64,000 nucleotides of DNA from SIG440 sp045587485 (GCA_045587485.1 JAZNCI010000005.1:1-64000), one strand, 5' to 3'. Counted from the stretch's first letter, positions 8,448-17,135 are shown. The notes: generated by a model from the letters alone, not told the origin. Made by a program: numbers and translations.

Positions 8448-9658
8448 TATTCACTCGCTCCCCTCAGTTTTTCAAGCGTTGCCGCATTCTTTGCCGCCGC
8501 AAGCTGAGCAGTTGTGGTATCCCGTGACGAATTAAATGTATAGCTGGTGTTATACACATTCTTGTTTGACACCATCTCCTGCCTGACTCCTGCCGCCACT
8601 GCCGAAAGCTCTGCCACAAGACTGTTCATACTCTCAAGCATTATCACTCTTGCATCTGCAACAGCCTGAGAAATCCGGCTTTCAAAACCATCTCCAAATG
8701 CATCTCCTGACTCCTCACCCAGCTTATAATAGCTTTCTGGAACACTTTCAAAGCTGGACTCAAGAGTTTTTATAAACATAGTCTCTTCGGCATTGTCTGC
8801 ATAAAAATATCCTTTATTGAAATCTTCTGCCGCATATATACCTGCCTCGCGAAGCTCCTCTTTGTTAAGAATTCCATTAAGCTGTGCAGCAATGCTGCCG
8901 GTCAGATGCGACCGCTTGTTGTAACCTTCGATAAATCTTTTTCGGGTTTCATCATCAACCTGAAGAATTACCTCTGCTGCCTCCACAGCCTCGGCAACGC
9001 TCATATTGCCTATTTCGGTAAAAACTCCGTCAGGAATGTTTCCAAGCTCTTTAAGAGCAAGCACGGCACTTTGATATCTTTCAAGAAGACTTGTTTCCTT
9101 GGCAAAATCCGACAATGAATTTTTTTGGTATACCTGGTCACTGCCGTCGGGATTTACCCCTACAAGCCTTATCTTCTGCGACGAATACCACTTGTCTTTG
9201 CTTTCCTTAAGATTTTCTTCAAGCTCCTTTTGCAGACTGTAAATTTTTTCTGCCAGCTTGATTTGCTCCTGCTCTGCCTCATCAGTGAGTCTTTTGTTGT
9301 AAGCGATAATCTCCTCGGTATATTTATACCATGCATCTGTTCCCTGACGCAGATTTTCGTCACGATATTTTTTGAGCTTTTCATAATATTCCTGCTCTGA
9401 TATCAGCTCCAGCTTAAGCGAATTTTTAAGGTTATCAAGCTCGCGCTCCTGTCGCTTTTGAGCAAGCTTTTCAGCATTTTTTGCAGCGTTTTTTGAGAGA
9501 GTTTCAAGCTCTACATAAACATTTTCCAATGCCGTAACAGCCAGATACGAATTTTTATCCAGCCCAACGCCTATCCCCGACGCCAGCATTTTGCCAATAT
9601 CATTTTTTTCTGCGGCTGCTTCCATATCCTTTATATATTTTTCATAATCAAACGACAT
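8447..9658 (-). CDS. Putative short tape measure / tail length protein
   Basis: A 403-residue, highly charged, mostly helical protein in the position where siphoviruses encode the tape measure (after the Gp15-like gene, before Dit). Residues about 45-185 are a long predicted coiled coil (repeated E/K/L heptads such as KRQERELDNLKNSLK). The C-terminal 100 residues are Ala/Ser-rich helix. No transmembrane segment and no peptidase or transglycosylase domain is visible. Using the rule of thumb of about 0.15 nm per residue, a full-length ruler would give a tail near 60 nm. Usual siphovirus tape measures are much longer. A tail-associated protein other than the ruler is possible. Confidence 0.6.
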   Translation of the reverse strand: MSFDYEKYIKDMEAAAEKNDIGKMLASGIGVGLDKNSYLAVTALENVYVELETLSKNAAKNAEKLAQKRQERELDNLKNSLKLELISEQEYYEKLKKYRDENLRQGTDAWYKYTEEIIAYNKRLTDEAEQEQIKLAEKIYSLQKELEENLKESKDKWYSSQKIRLVGVNPDGSDQVYQKNSLSDFAKETSLLERYQSAVLALKELGNIPDGVFTEIGNMSVAEAVEAAEVILQVDDETRKRFIEGYNKRSHLTGSIAAQLNGILNKEELREAGIYAAEDFNKGYFYADNAEETMFIKTLESSFESVPESYYKLGEESGDAFGDGFESRISQAVADARVIMLESMNSLVAELSAVAAGVRQEMVSNKNVYNTSYTFNSSRDTTTAQLAAAKNAATLEKLRGASE

Positions 9659-9723
9659 TTCATCCCTTCCCTCTTTTAAATTTGCAGGCGCAGCGGATTT
9701 GCTGCACCCTCAGCCATTAAGTT

Positions 9724-10290
9724 CTAAAAAAGACTTTCCAATTTTCGTGCCGTATCACTTTCCTTTTCCTCGTCAGTCCTGATATCGGGAAGTCTGTAAC
9801 GTTTTTTCATTCTTTCATAAAAGCTTCGCAGTTCACGGTTTTTTATCTTTGATGTGTCGGTGCGTCTGTATGCCACAATCTGCGAAAATCTGCAATTATC
9901 ACCAAGGCACGCAAGCAACCGCCTGAACTGCCACCAATGCATATCAGTGCACATCAAATCAATCCCAAATTCCTTTAAAAAACCCGCCCGTATATATTCA
10001 AAATCTGCTTTCAGGTCATAAGCGGGGGCTGATGATGCGCCTTTGTCGGCACCATCTGCGACCTCACCGCCGGAATAAAACCACATAAGTCCTTTTATAG
10101 CCTCAGCCAAGCTATCCGGAAGGATGGGATAGGCAAGAGCAAGTACCCTTGCCAAGCCCTCACCACATCCCCTTTCTCCCTTCAGGAGCTGCTGTTCTAT
10201 CTCAATCCAGATCGAGAAATCCGTACAAATTGCATAATCTTTGCCCTCAATCCTGACCGAATTCGGATAATCAAACAGCCTATTCTTCAT
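9724..10290 (-). CDS. Phage Gp15-like tail assembly protein
   Basis: A 188-residue protein of the bacteriophage Gp15 family, recognisable from the block WWQFRRLLACLGDN, then FSQIVAYRR and FYERMKKRYRLP, where the Trp/Phe-Arg pattern is typical. It occupies the second tail assembly chaperone position. ATG at 10290 has GGGAG eight bases upstream. A GTG at 10299 is an alternative. It overlaps the previous gene by 11 bases in another frame. The 65 bases after it contain a small hairpin (GGTGCAGC/GCTGCGCC) before the putative tape measure gene. Confidence 0.8.
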   Translation of the reverse strand: MKNRLFDYPNSVRIEGKDYAICTDFSIWIEIEQQLLKGERGCGEGLARVLALAYPILPDSLAEAIKGLMWFYSGGEVADGADKGASSAPAYDLKADFEYIRAGFLKEFGIDLMCTDMHWWQFRRLLACLGDNCRFSQIVAYRRTDTSKIKNRELRSFYERMKKRYRLPDIRTDEEKESDTARKLESLF

Positions 10291-10624
10291 ACTCCGCACT
10301 CCCTAGCTCCATCCCAATGCAGGAAATCAGATAACACAAAATTGCTGTCAAATTAGTTATTTCCGACGGTTCTCTGTCAAAAACTTCAGCTGCCGACTCT
10401 TCACCAATCAGACCCGTAATGCTGTCCTTTAAGAACTCCTTAACACGGATATCTGTCGCCTTTTCATTGTCTCCCGATGCCTTGATTTCTTCAAGCAAAA
10501 CCTTTGCCGCAGCCTTTATCCTTTCACATTCTGCCAGAATACTGCTGCATAAAAACATTCGGGTTTTGTATCCGTCAAGCTCAACGGGCAATTCTTTTTG
10601 TGCAAGCTGCGCCTCTGTATTCAT
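10280..10624 (-). CDS. Phage tail assembly chaperone-like protein
   Basis: A 114-residue acidic helical protein directly after the tail tube gene and before the Gp15-like gene, the place of the first tail assembly chaperone in many siphoviruses. The sequence itself is not distinctive (MNTEAQLAQKELPVELDGYK at the N-terminus). Its C-terminus overlaps the next gene in a different frame. I see no clear slippery heptamer in the overlap, so separate initiation is assumed rather than a programmed frameshift. Confidence 0.6.
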   Translation of the reverse strand: MNTEAQLAQKELPVELDGYKTRMFLCSSILAECERIKAAAKVLLEEIKASGDNEKATDIRVKEFLKDSITGLIGEESAAEVFDREPSEITNLTAILCYLISCIGMELGSAEYEE

Positions 10625-10627
10625 ATA

Positions 10628-11110
10628 CTATTCCTCCGTAAAGGTACAGGTCTGCCAACCGTCATTGCTTGTTGCTGTGCCAAATATCTTATCACCCTTT
10701 ACGCGGAATGCTCCGCTGTACTTGTACGCCTCAAGACCGTTGCCCTCATTTTCGGCAATGACTGCAAATTCACGCTTTATTGCCGAATTTTTGTCATCAG
10801 CCATATCAACCATAATAATTGCTCTTACAGCATCAGCACCAACTTTTTCTTCATCAAATATCCCAATAATATCAGTATGAACCTGGTCGTCACTGAATCT
10901 GTCAAAGCCAAAGCTGATTGATGGAGTATATCCCACCACATCGGTCTGTTCAAATTCCTCGTCAACATACTGTCTTGAATATTCCTTTGGGTTTTTTGAC
11001 GTAGAGATTTCGTCAAAGCCTCTCATACGGTGAAATACTATTCCGCCGCCATCCTCATCCGGCACTCCGTAAAAGGCAAGTTTTTTGTATCTCTTTACTA
11101 TTTCTGACAT
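10628..11110 (-). CDS. Major tail tube protein
   Basis: A 160-residue protein in the tail tube position, with the typical opening (KRYKKLAFYGVPDEDG), a mid-section in which residues alternate between strand-forming and charged (VGYTPSISFGFDRF), and a C-terminal strand ending WQTCTFTEE. Tail tube proteins of this size polymerise around the tape measure. It is preceded by a 140-base gap (11111-11250) holding an inverted repeat (GGGGATG/CATCCCC). That gap may separate head and tail transcription units or buffer expression. Confidence 0.7.
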   Translation of the reverse strand: MSEIVKRYKKLAFYGVPDEDGGGIVFHRMRGFDEISTSKNPKEYSRQYVDEEFEQTDVVGYTPSISFGFDRFSDDQVHTDIIGIFDEEKVGADAVRAIIMVDMADDKNSAIKREFAVIAENEGNGLEAYKYSGAFRVKGDKIFGTATSNDGWQTCTFTEE

Positions 11111-11250
11111 AAAAATTCACTCCTTAAAATTAAATGAACTAAGGGGATGCAGACAACTGTCCCATCCCCTGCATCTTAAAAATTTTTTATTTAAGCCGTG
11201 GAAAATCATTTCTCGGCTTTGCCCAACATCAACTGTTTAAAGTCAGGCTG

Positions 11251-11658
11251 TCAGGCTAGATAAACCAATCTGAGTTCCGCCTCAAACCTTGCGTCCACAC
11301 TGCCCGCAGGCTCAGCGCTAAAGCTCTTTTCAACCGTCAGCGACATCGGCATAATTTCCTGCCCCAAATCCGGCAGGTTGCCCGATTTGTTTTGCTGCGC
11401 AATCCATTCTTCAATATCCTCGCACCGCTTTGCAGCAGCACGATTATATTTGTCCCCACCGCCATATTCCTGACGCAGAGCAAGGATAAATCTCGCCTCA
11501 AAAAGCCCGCCACCGTCAGTATATCTTTTTACCACAGGGTCGGTCGACTTCATCCTCAGCGCAAAGGCAAGCGGCTTGCCATCAAGGTAGTTTACCTTTA
11601 TTCCAGTACCCGCAAAGTGCGGACACTGCGAAAGATATTTTACTGTTTCTTCAATCAT
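11251..11658 (-). CDS. Minor head-tail joining / tail terminator-like protein
   Basis: A 135-residue protein between the head completion genes and the tail tube gene. In siphoviruses this position is held by the tail terminator, and length and composition fit. The C-terminal strand pattern (SVDARFEAELRLVYLA) resembles minor structural proteins of A118-like phages. The family is not firmly recognised, and assignment rests mainly on gene order. Confidence 0.55.
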   Translation of the reverse strand: MIEETVKYLSQCPHFAGTGIKVNYLDGKPLAFALRMKSTDPVVKRYTDGGGLFEARFILALRQEYGGGDKYNRAAAKRCEDIEEWIAQQNKSGNLPDLGQEIMPMSLTVEKSFSAEPAGSVDARFEAELRLVYLA

Positions 11659-11706
11659 AGCTTGCTTTTCCTCCCCACAAGCCCGACACCTGCTATCGGG
11701 TCAGCC

Positions 11707-12030
11707 CTATCTATACTCATATTCTGCCTGCAGATGCCAGTGAGGTGTTGTTCCGAAATTATTTTCAGCAACCACCGCAACACGTCTGCATTCTGCCACC
11801 GAAAACTCATCCTGACTCATTTCACCAAAATATATAAGGTCTCCCACAGATATCTTCTTAACCTGACCGTGGTCAATTCTCACATCAAAATTATCACGGA
11901 AATACACACCCTTTTCGGTGCTTCGGAGCCTTTTTTTGCAGTGTATCCATGCAGGATATGTGCCGTATTTCACATAATCCCCGCCGTCAGAGTCAAGAGA
12001 AAAAAGTGTAACAACGCCGTTTTCAAGCAT
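11707..12030 (-). CDS. Head completion / head-tail connector protein
   Basis: A 107-residue small beta-barrel-like protein (GDYVKYGTYPAWIHCKKR, VGDLIYFGE) in the head closure (stopper) position. It starts with an ATG sharing a base with the stop of the preceding adaptor gene (TAATG), so the two are coupled. A 48-base gap follows. Function by position: it joins portal-bound adaptor to tail. Confidence 0.6.
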   Translation of the reverse strand: MLENGVVTLFSLDSDGGDYVKYGTYPAWIHCKKRLRSTEKGVYFRDNFDVRIDHGQVKKISVGDLIYFGEMSQDEFSVAECRRVAVVAENNFGTTPHWHLQAEYEYR

Positions 12031-12389
12031 TACTCCACCCCCGCATACAAAAGTCCTGTTTCTGCAAGGTGCTTCAAAATAACTCTGTTCAGCGATGCGA
12101 CAGAGCCCTCGGTTGAATATGTAACCGAATATCCGTCAATATTCTCACTTTTAACAAGCCCTACCTTATCAGCAAGATAAAGCTGTTCAGCAACCTCACA
12201 GGCACACTGCAAAACCTCGGTACAGTTTAAATCAGCATCCGCGGCACCGTTGCAGTGGCTTTTGATTTCACGCATAGCAGGAAATATATATTTGTCAAAG
12301 GCAGCATTGTCAAGAACACCCGAGCAACCCCCGCAATACTCATTGAAATAATATTCAAAACTTATTTCAGCTTTTGTCACGGGCTGCAC
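12030..12389 (-). CDS. Head-tail adaptor-like protein
   Basis: A 119-residue helical protein in the adaptor (gp6/gp15-like) position after the major capsid gene. It starts at GTG 12389 with GAAAGGCG upstream. It has five Cys in the first 65 residues (YCGGCS, HCNG, NCTEVLQCACE), unusual for a connector and possibly fortuitous. It overlaps the small ORF upstream and the connector gene downstream. Confidence 0.6.
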   Translation of the reverse strand: MQPVTKAEISFEYYFNEYCGGCSGVLDNAAFDKYIFPAMREIKSHCNGAADADLNCTEVLQCACEVAEQLYLADKVGLVKSENIDGYSVTYSTEGSVASLNRVILKHLAETGLLYAGVE

Positions 12390-12471
12390 CGCCTTTCGTC
12401 GCAGCAGAGCCTTTAGCCTTTACCGATGTCTTTCTGGGAGAATTTTTTATTAACAGTCCAATACTTCTCAC
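12367..12471 (-). CDS. Possible 34-residue basic peptide after the capsid gene
   Basis: A very short ORF starting GTG at 12471, with a strong AAGGGAGGGG ribosome site, and ending TGA inside the start of the adaptor gene. It would encode a Lys/Arg/Ala-rich peptide (MRSIGLLIKNSPRKTSVKAK, then GSAATKGGAARDKS). The good ribosome site and position between capsid and adaptor argue for it. Its size and low-complexity end argue against. Small basic proteins at this point exist in other phage head modules, but I cannot match this one. Confidence 0.35.
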   Translation of the reverse strand: MRSIGLLIKNSPRKTSVKAKGSAATKGGAARDKS

Positions 12472-12496
12472 AATAACCCCTCCCTTTTGGCGTCAA

Positions 12497-13372
12497 TTAA
12501 TTTGCTGCGTGATGCAGATAGATGCCCTTTTTCTTGTTCTCATACACATCAGCAATTCCGTATGAACGGTAGAAGAACTTCCACGCATCCGACATCTGAT
12601 TTTCCTCAGGTGTTACCACCTTGCTAACAAGATGCTTTTGATACTGAATGGCAGCAGATTTTTCAACAATCATAAAGTTGATATTTTTGCCGCCATCGGC
12701 AGACTTTACAAAATGACCCGCTGTCTCACCGTCTGATGAACCGTCATAAAGGCTGATTGCGGTATAAAATCTGCTCTGCGGAACCTTGATAATCTGTGAA
12801 AAGCTGTCAAGAACTGCCTTAGACTTTGTTGTGTCAATGTTCATTACGCCGTTATAGAGCGTGGGAGTTATAAACAAAATTCTTGATTCCATAGGAACCT
12901 CATTCTCATCCATAGAATTCTGTGCTGCAATAAGCGCCGCAAGTGTTTCTTCGGCTGTTGCAAGGTCTGCAGAAATTGCTGTAATACCTTCTGTTCCTGC
13001 ATACTGAGCAAAACGGAATGCATCAATTTCGGGAGCCGCCTTTGTGCGTACAAACTCTCCCGAAAGCTGACCGAATGCCACACCTGCGGTTTCCTCGTTA
13101 TCCATTGCATCAACAGTAAACGAACGGCCTCTCTCGTAATTGAATGTAACTGTTTCATTGGTAAGGGTAACATCACCGCTTACATAACCGCCCTCTCTGC
13201 TGTAATCCGCAAGACCATCCATTGACATTTTGGGGATTACAATTTCGTTTGCGTTGGCACCCATTTTTACAAGACGGTTGTTGCCGTCAAGCACGGATGT
13301 AACAGATGAAATCTTATACACCTCGTCAAGAGTGTCAATATACTGCTTAAATTTTTCAATTGCGTTTGCCAT
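12497..13372 (-). CDS. Major capsid protein (HK97-type fold expected)
   Basis: A 291-residue protein in the capsid position after the scaffold gene. Typical features are the opening helix (MANAIEKFKQYIDTLDEVYK), a central region with MGANANEIVIPKMSMDGLADY and RGRSFTVDAMDNEET, and a C-terminal hairpin (YRSYGIADVYENKKKGIYLH). Such proteins form the icosahedral shell by the HK97 fold. There is no N-terminal delta domain or fused protease, so assembly must rely on the separate scaffold. The capsid gene is intact. Confidence 0.85.
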   Translation of the reverse strand: MANAIEKFKQYIDTLDEVYKISSVTSVLDGNNRLVKMGANANEIVIPKMSMDGLADYSREGGYVSGDVTLTNETVTFNYERGRSFTVDAMDNEETAGVAFGQLSGEFVRTKAAPEIDAFRFAQYAGTEGITAISADLATAEETLAALIAAQNSMDENEVPMESRILFITPTLYNGVMNIDTTKSKAVLDSFSQIIKVPQSRFYTAISLYDGSSDGETAGHFVKSADGGKNINFMIVEKSAAIQYQKHLVSKVVTPEENQMSDAWKFFYRSYGIADVYENKKKGIYLHHAAN

Positions 13373-13390
13373 AATACATCTCTCCTTTTT

Positions 13391-13951
13391 TTATTCTGTT
13401 GGCAAGCCCATAATTTCGCGAATATCACCACGGCTCAGCTCACCGCCAAAGCCCATAGTGGATGCAACAACAACAGGTGTATCAGAAGGCATCTCGAAAA
13501 GATTTTCGACATCCTTTGTAATTTCATCAAAAATCTCTTTGTCGGCTCTGCCTTGATTTTCGCCGCTCTGCAGTGCTTCGCAAAAGCTGTTAAAAATTCC
13601 TTTTTGTGTAAATCCGTTCAGGAACTTTGCATCACCCACAACCGCCGCAAAACGGCTTTCCAAATCTGCTGTTTTTGCCATTTCCTCATCCTTGATATGT
13701 CTGTCATCAATGATTTTTTGCAGCTCTTCTGCTCGTTTTTTTATTTCATCTGCCTCACATTGACTTGTCCGAATTGTATCAAGCTCTCTTTCCATATCCG
13801 CAATTTTTTGGTCTTTGTCCTCAAGCTCGGCTTTCAGTTCTTCTGCTCCTCGCTTGGCTTTTCCGATGTCCAGAGAATTAATATCCAGAATTTTTTTGAG
13901 CTGTTCGTCAGAAATTCCCTCAACAATTCCCCTTAAATCATCTCTTGTCAT
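13391..13951 (-). CDS. Phage scaffold protein (GP20 family)
   Basis: A 186-residue protein of the phage minor structural GP20 family, which acts as internal scaffold. Residues 1-95 are a long charged coiled coil (LKAELEDKDQKIADMERELD). Residues about 100-130 carry the conserved FLNGFTQKGIFNSF block. The Gly-rich C-terminus (TMGFGGELSRGDIREIMG) is the capsid-binding end in relatives. No protease gene is nearby. Confidence 0.8.
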   Translation of the reverse strand: MTRDDLRGIVEGISDEQLKKILDINSLDIGKAKRGAEELKAELEDKDQKIADMERELDTIRTSQCEADEIKKRAEELQKIIDDRHIKDEEMAKTADLESRFAAVVGDAKFLNGFTQKGIFNSFCEALQSGENQGRADKEIFDEITKDVENLFEMPSDTPVVVASTMGFGGELSRGDIREIMGLPTE

Positions 13952-14038
13952 AATACATCATCCTTTCAGTTTGATTTCGCAGTTGCTTTCTGCTTTGGAC
14001 TGGTAGTTTATCGACATTCCGGTCAAATATATTGATAT

Positions 14039-15373
14039 TTATTTATTTTTCCCTGATACTTTTGCCTTTGCGGTTTCCTCGTCTTCGCCGAAATACCACA
14101 TCCTGAACTCCCACGGAGCCATAATTCCGGCATTAACCAAAATTTGCTTTTCTTCAAACTGTGTTTTACGGTCTGCCTCAATGCTGTCGTCAAAGTCAAA
14201 GGATACGCTGTAGTCACCCTTTGGTGCAAGATTATAAAGGGTGCACCAAACGTCCATAGCATAAACAAGCTCAAGCAGAGCATTTTTAAGTGCCTTCTGG
14301 TTATCCGAAACGGTGGCATAGCTTCTTTGCTTTGATGCACGGATTTCCTCGGCAGTCTTTTCTGTATCGCTGACCTCTGACAATGTTCCGTAAGCAAATC
14401 CACAATTAAACTCAACCTGCCTTAAAATACGGTTAAGCCCCTTTGAAATTGCTCCCTCACGAAGCTCAGGCGACCATTCACGGAAGAAATCCATATCCTC
14501 AACATCAAGTGTTTTATAAAGTCTTTTGTCAGGGAGTCTCGGTCTGCCATCCTTGTCCCGTTTAAACGCCATCGCGTTGGCGATAAGTGCCCTCTCGCCG
14601 CTCTCAAACTCCCATAAAAAACGCATATATTGCTTGTCGGCATCCTCAATCAGGTTTACGGCATTGGCATACACCGAAACACCAAGCGGCGAGGTTGTGT
14701 CAATTGTGTTTGCAATTGCAGGTCTGAAATAGCCAAACAAAGGCTGAGTAACATTACAGATTGCCAGACTTTCGGCAAGGTCCTTCCATTCCTCCACCTC
14801 TCCAAGCGGAACACTTTTGCCAAGATAATCAGGATTGTTGCTGGAAAATGCCTGATTTCTGATTTCATATGTATTCCCAATAAAAGAATGTCTCTCCAGA
14901 CGTGTATAATATCTTGAGCCGCTTTTGCGTGTCTGCACAAAAATCGCACCCCGTATTTTGCCCGTTTCATCAAATTCTGTAGGAAAAAACTTATCCGCCT
15001 GAATAAAATCCACCTTGATTTTGCCGTCTGAAACATATGGTTTAAATGCCAGACCGCCCTTGGCACAGCCGTATTCCACGGGGATTCTGATACCTTCAAT
15101 TACCTTGCGGTAACATTCGTCAAGAAAGTCACCGCGGCCTCCGCCCGAAATTTTCGAATTCATCTCCACCGTAATGAGCCTTGCCATCTCAAACGAAATT
15201 GCCGCCGGCAGATGAAGCCCCTCCCGCTCCTCATACATCTCCTTCCACAACCTCTGAGCACGGCTCATCTCGTCAGACACCGCAATATCCGCTGCAATAG
15301 CCGTACCGATTACCCTTTTGTCAAACATACCTTTTTTCACCCTTCCGATAAATTCTTTTATATCTTCAAACAT
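14039..15373 (-). CDS. Portal protein (A118/SPP1 Gp6-like)
   Basis: A 444-residue portal protein resembling the A118 family of Gram-positive phages. Recognisable blocks are KVDFIQADKFFPTEFDETGK near residue 130, and EVSDTEKTAEEIRASKQRSY near 350. The portal ring is the DNA entry channel and docks the terminase. The start ATG at 15373 is preceded by AAAGGAG. A longer reading overlapping the terminase gene is less likely. A 13-base gap separates it from the large terminase. No MuF-type minor head gene follows, unlike many A118-like clusters. Confidence 0.85.
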   Translation of the reverse strand: MFEDIKEFIGRVKKGMFDKRVIGTAIAADIAVSDEMSRAQRLWKEMYEEREGLHLPAAISFEMARLITVEMNSKISGGGRGDFLDECYRKVIEGIRIPVEYGCAKGGLAFKPYVSDGKIKVDFIQADKFFPTEFDETGKIRGAIFVQTRKSGSRYYTRLERHSFIGNTYEIRNQAFSSNNPDYLGKSVPLGEVEEWKDLAESLAICNVTQPLFGYFRPAIANTIDTTSPLGVSVYANAVNLIEDADKQYMRFLWEFESGERALIANAMAFKRDKDGRPRLPDKRLYKTLDVEDMDFFREWSPELREGAISKGLNRILRQVEFNCGFAYGTLSEVSDTEKTAEEIRASKQRSYATVSDNQKALKNALLELVYAMDVWCTLYNLAPKGDYSVSFDFDDSIEADRKTQFEEKQILVNAGIMAPWEFRMWYFGEDEETAKAKVSGKNK

Positions 15374-15386
15374 AATCTTTTCTCCT

Positions 15387-16592
15387 TTATAACAGTCTTT
15401 TTCCCGCAACTGTGGCACAAAAATACCGGATGTCATCCATAGCGTGGTCAAACTCCTTTACCACTGTATCCTGTGCGGCATTTTCGTCCCAGCAATACGT
15501 GCCAAATTCGCGGATTGTATCATCACAACACTTATGGATAAGCAGTTTTCCGCTTTGCAGCATATTCCCCGTCACGCGTATTCCGTTAAGCACATTATTA
15601 TCTGCCTTTCTTACATTAAACTCACCGTGACGGCGTATGGTTGCAATAAAACTTGCCGCCGAGGGGTCAATAATTACACAGTTTATATTATAGCCATCTG
15701 CCAAACTCACAAGGCGCAGGTAATATTCCTCATCGGTAAGAAGCTTCTTGCTTTTTCTGCCCGAATAATAGCTTTCCCGAAGTCTCACCGCATATCTGTC
15801 ATCCAGCCGCCAGAGTCCCATACTGCATGGATTCAACGTTCCATAGTCAATCGATATATAATACTCGGCAACACCCACCGCCTCGGGTATTTCGTCAACC
15901 GTGTGCAGTTGCGGCTCAAACATTGGATACACAAGCCCTTCAGCACTGCACCACTCACCCAGTATAAAACGCCTGTAAAAAACACCCGTATACTCCTTTT
16001 TAAGCTCCTCTACATATCTTTTATCAAGAAATGTATTATCATCAATCAAAAACTCCATCAGCAAAAAGTCAAGCTCTTCGCGTCGGTCAATATATTTTTG
16101 CTTGAACCAATGGTTTGGATTATCGGGATTGGTTGTTCCAAACAGCTTAGCCCCCGCCTGAGAGAGACGTGACAGTAGCATCCCGAAAAACTCTTCGGTA
16201 TAAAGTGTTATTTCGTCACAGTAAGCGCCCTGCAAAGTCATTCCCCGTATTTTACTTTCTGCCTCTGAATCACTCACGCCTTCAAAGTATATCCTCCTGC
16301 CATATAAAACACCCTCCTTTTTTGATATCGAATATTTAAAATTGTTTTTCCCAGCCAACTCTTCAAGCAAATCAAGACAATTTCTTTTAAGGGTAGACAA
16401 GGTCTTTGCCGTCATCAGATAGCATCCTGTCTGCGGCATATTTCGTATCCACACACACCACAGCACCAGGCTTATCCATGTTTTGCCCGACCTGACACTT
16501 CCATGAAGAATATTCAGCCGCCTCAAGCCCCCGTTTTTTGCAAGCTCAATCAGGCAATTTTGCTTTTCAGTCAACTTTTTGTACTTTCTCAT
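15387..16592 (-). CDS. Terminase large subunit (PBSX/Terminase_3 type)
   Basis: A 401-residue DNA-packaging motor. The ATPase half has Walker A (HGSVRSGKT, residues 30-38) and Walker B with catalytic acid (GAYCDEI near 125), followed by the coupling motif FGTTNPDNPNHW. The nuclease half has the three expected acidic positions (SIDYG near 248, VIIDPSA near 310, DHAMDDIRYF near 385). All catalytic residues I can check are present, so the enzyme should translocate and cut DNA. It resembles terminases of PBSX-like elements. It follows the small terminase by 17 bases. Confidence 0.92.
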   Translation of the reverse strand: MRKYKKLTEKQNCLIELAKNGGLRRLNILHGSVRSGKTWISLVLWCVWIRNMPQTGCYLMTAKTLSTLKRNCLDLLEELAGKNNFKYSISKKEGVLYGRRIYFEGVSDSEAESKIRGMTLQGAYCDEITLYTEEFFGMLLSRLSQAGAKLFGTTNPDNPNHWFKQKYIDRREELDFLLMEFLIDDNTFLDKRYVEELKKEYTGVFYRRFILGEWCSAEGLVYPMFEPQLHTVDEIPEAVGVAEYYISIDYGTLNPCSMGLWRLDDRYAVRLRESYYSGRKSKKLLTDEEYYLRLVSLADGYNINCVIIDPSAASFIATIRRHGEFNVRKADNNVLNGIRVTGNMLQSGKLLIHKCCDDTIREFGTYCWDENAAQDTVVKEFDHAMDDIRYFCATVAGKRLL

Positions 16593-16609
16593 CTGCCTGT
16601 ATTTCCCCT

Positions 16610-16861
16610 TTATTTTACATCATCAAAATCATCAAACAATGTGGCAAGACTTCCCTCTGCCGATAAATCCTTCTCATCTGTGCCGAATTTATCAATCAAC
16701 GTCCCCATAACCGAAGAAAGTTGATTAAGAGGTGCGTTGGCAATTCTCTCAGGGTTTCCTATTTCATCCATAATGCGGTCAATCAGATTGCACGCATCTT
16801 TCTTTTTTTTTCGGATATAGTCTGAAATCATATTATTCTCATCAGCTTTTTTCTTTGCCAC
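16610..16861 (-). CDS. Truncated small terminase-like protein
   Basis: An 83-residue charged helical protein directly upstream of the large terminase. It begins MAKKKADENN (GTG at 16861, GAGGTGA seven bases before) and continues with a helical hairpin (KDACNLIDRIMDEIGNPERI, then NQLSSVMGTLIDKFG), like the oligomerisation region of phage small terminases. Small terminases usually have an N-terminal helix-turn-helix DNA-binding domain before this part. It is missing here, and the upstream 280 bases contain no ORF that could supply it. The assignment rests on position plus helical pattern. Confidence 0.55.
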   Translation of the reverse strand: MAKKKADENNMISDYIRKKKKDACNLIDRIMDEIGNPERIANAPLNQLSSVMGTLIDKFGTDEKDLSAEGSLATLFDDFDDVK

Positions 16862-16903
16862 CAATCTCACCTCAAATGCTGTAAAAATCTATTTATAATA
16901 AAC

Positions 16904-17062
16904 GTCGGAGAAACATTTTAATGTTTCAGTTTGCTATATTTAGCAAACACTCGCGAAAATAGTATTTTCGCAAGCCGACTTTATTGCAATCAAGTGTATC
17001 TTTCAAACTTTTAGTTTGAAAGTTGCAGAACAAGTTCCGCTAAAAACAGCATAATGCCGTTT
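16904..17062. other. Non-coding hairpin array upstream of the terminase genes
   Basis: The gap 16862-17139 has no gene but is full of inverted repeats: 16910-16917/16920-16927, 16929-16936/16941-16948, 16953-16961/16963-16971, and 17000-17009/17013-17022, plus an imperfect one around 17043-17063. The first three are enclosed by a 5-bp stem, 16904-16908/16975-16979, making a potential four-way junction. Its place between the regulator operon and the terminase genes is where phages carry packaging sites or late promoters. The function is not determined. Confidence 0.55.
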
Positions 17063-17105
17063 TATACAACAAAGATTATATTTTAATTATACCTTTCCAA
17101 AAACG

Positions 17106-17135
17106 GACAAAACGGACAATAATGTCCGTTTTGTC
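17106..17135 (-). terminator. Terminator after the late regulator gene
   Basis: Perfect 13-bp arms 17106-17118 and 17123-17135 with a 4-base loop, directly after the stop codon at 17140 on the minus strand and followed there by a T-rich stretch. It would end the regulator operon before the terminase genes, leaving these dependent on their own promoter or antitermination. Confidence 0.7.

Noticed and set aside
10280..10299. Programmed frameshift joining the two tail assembly genes
   Set aside because: The second gene has its own ribosome site and start, and I saw no clear slippery heptamer in the overlap.
16904..16979. tRNA-like cloverleaf in the hairpin array
   Set aside because: The stems do not have tRNA lengths, and no anticodon arm, T loop or CCA-adjacent features are present.
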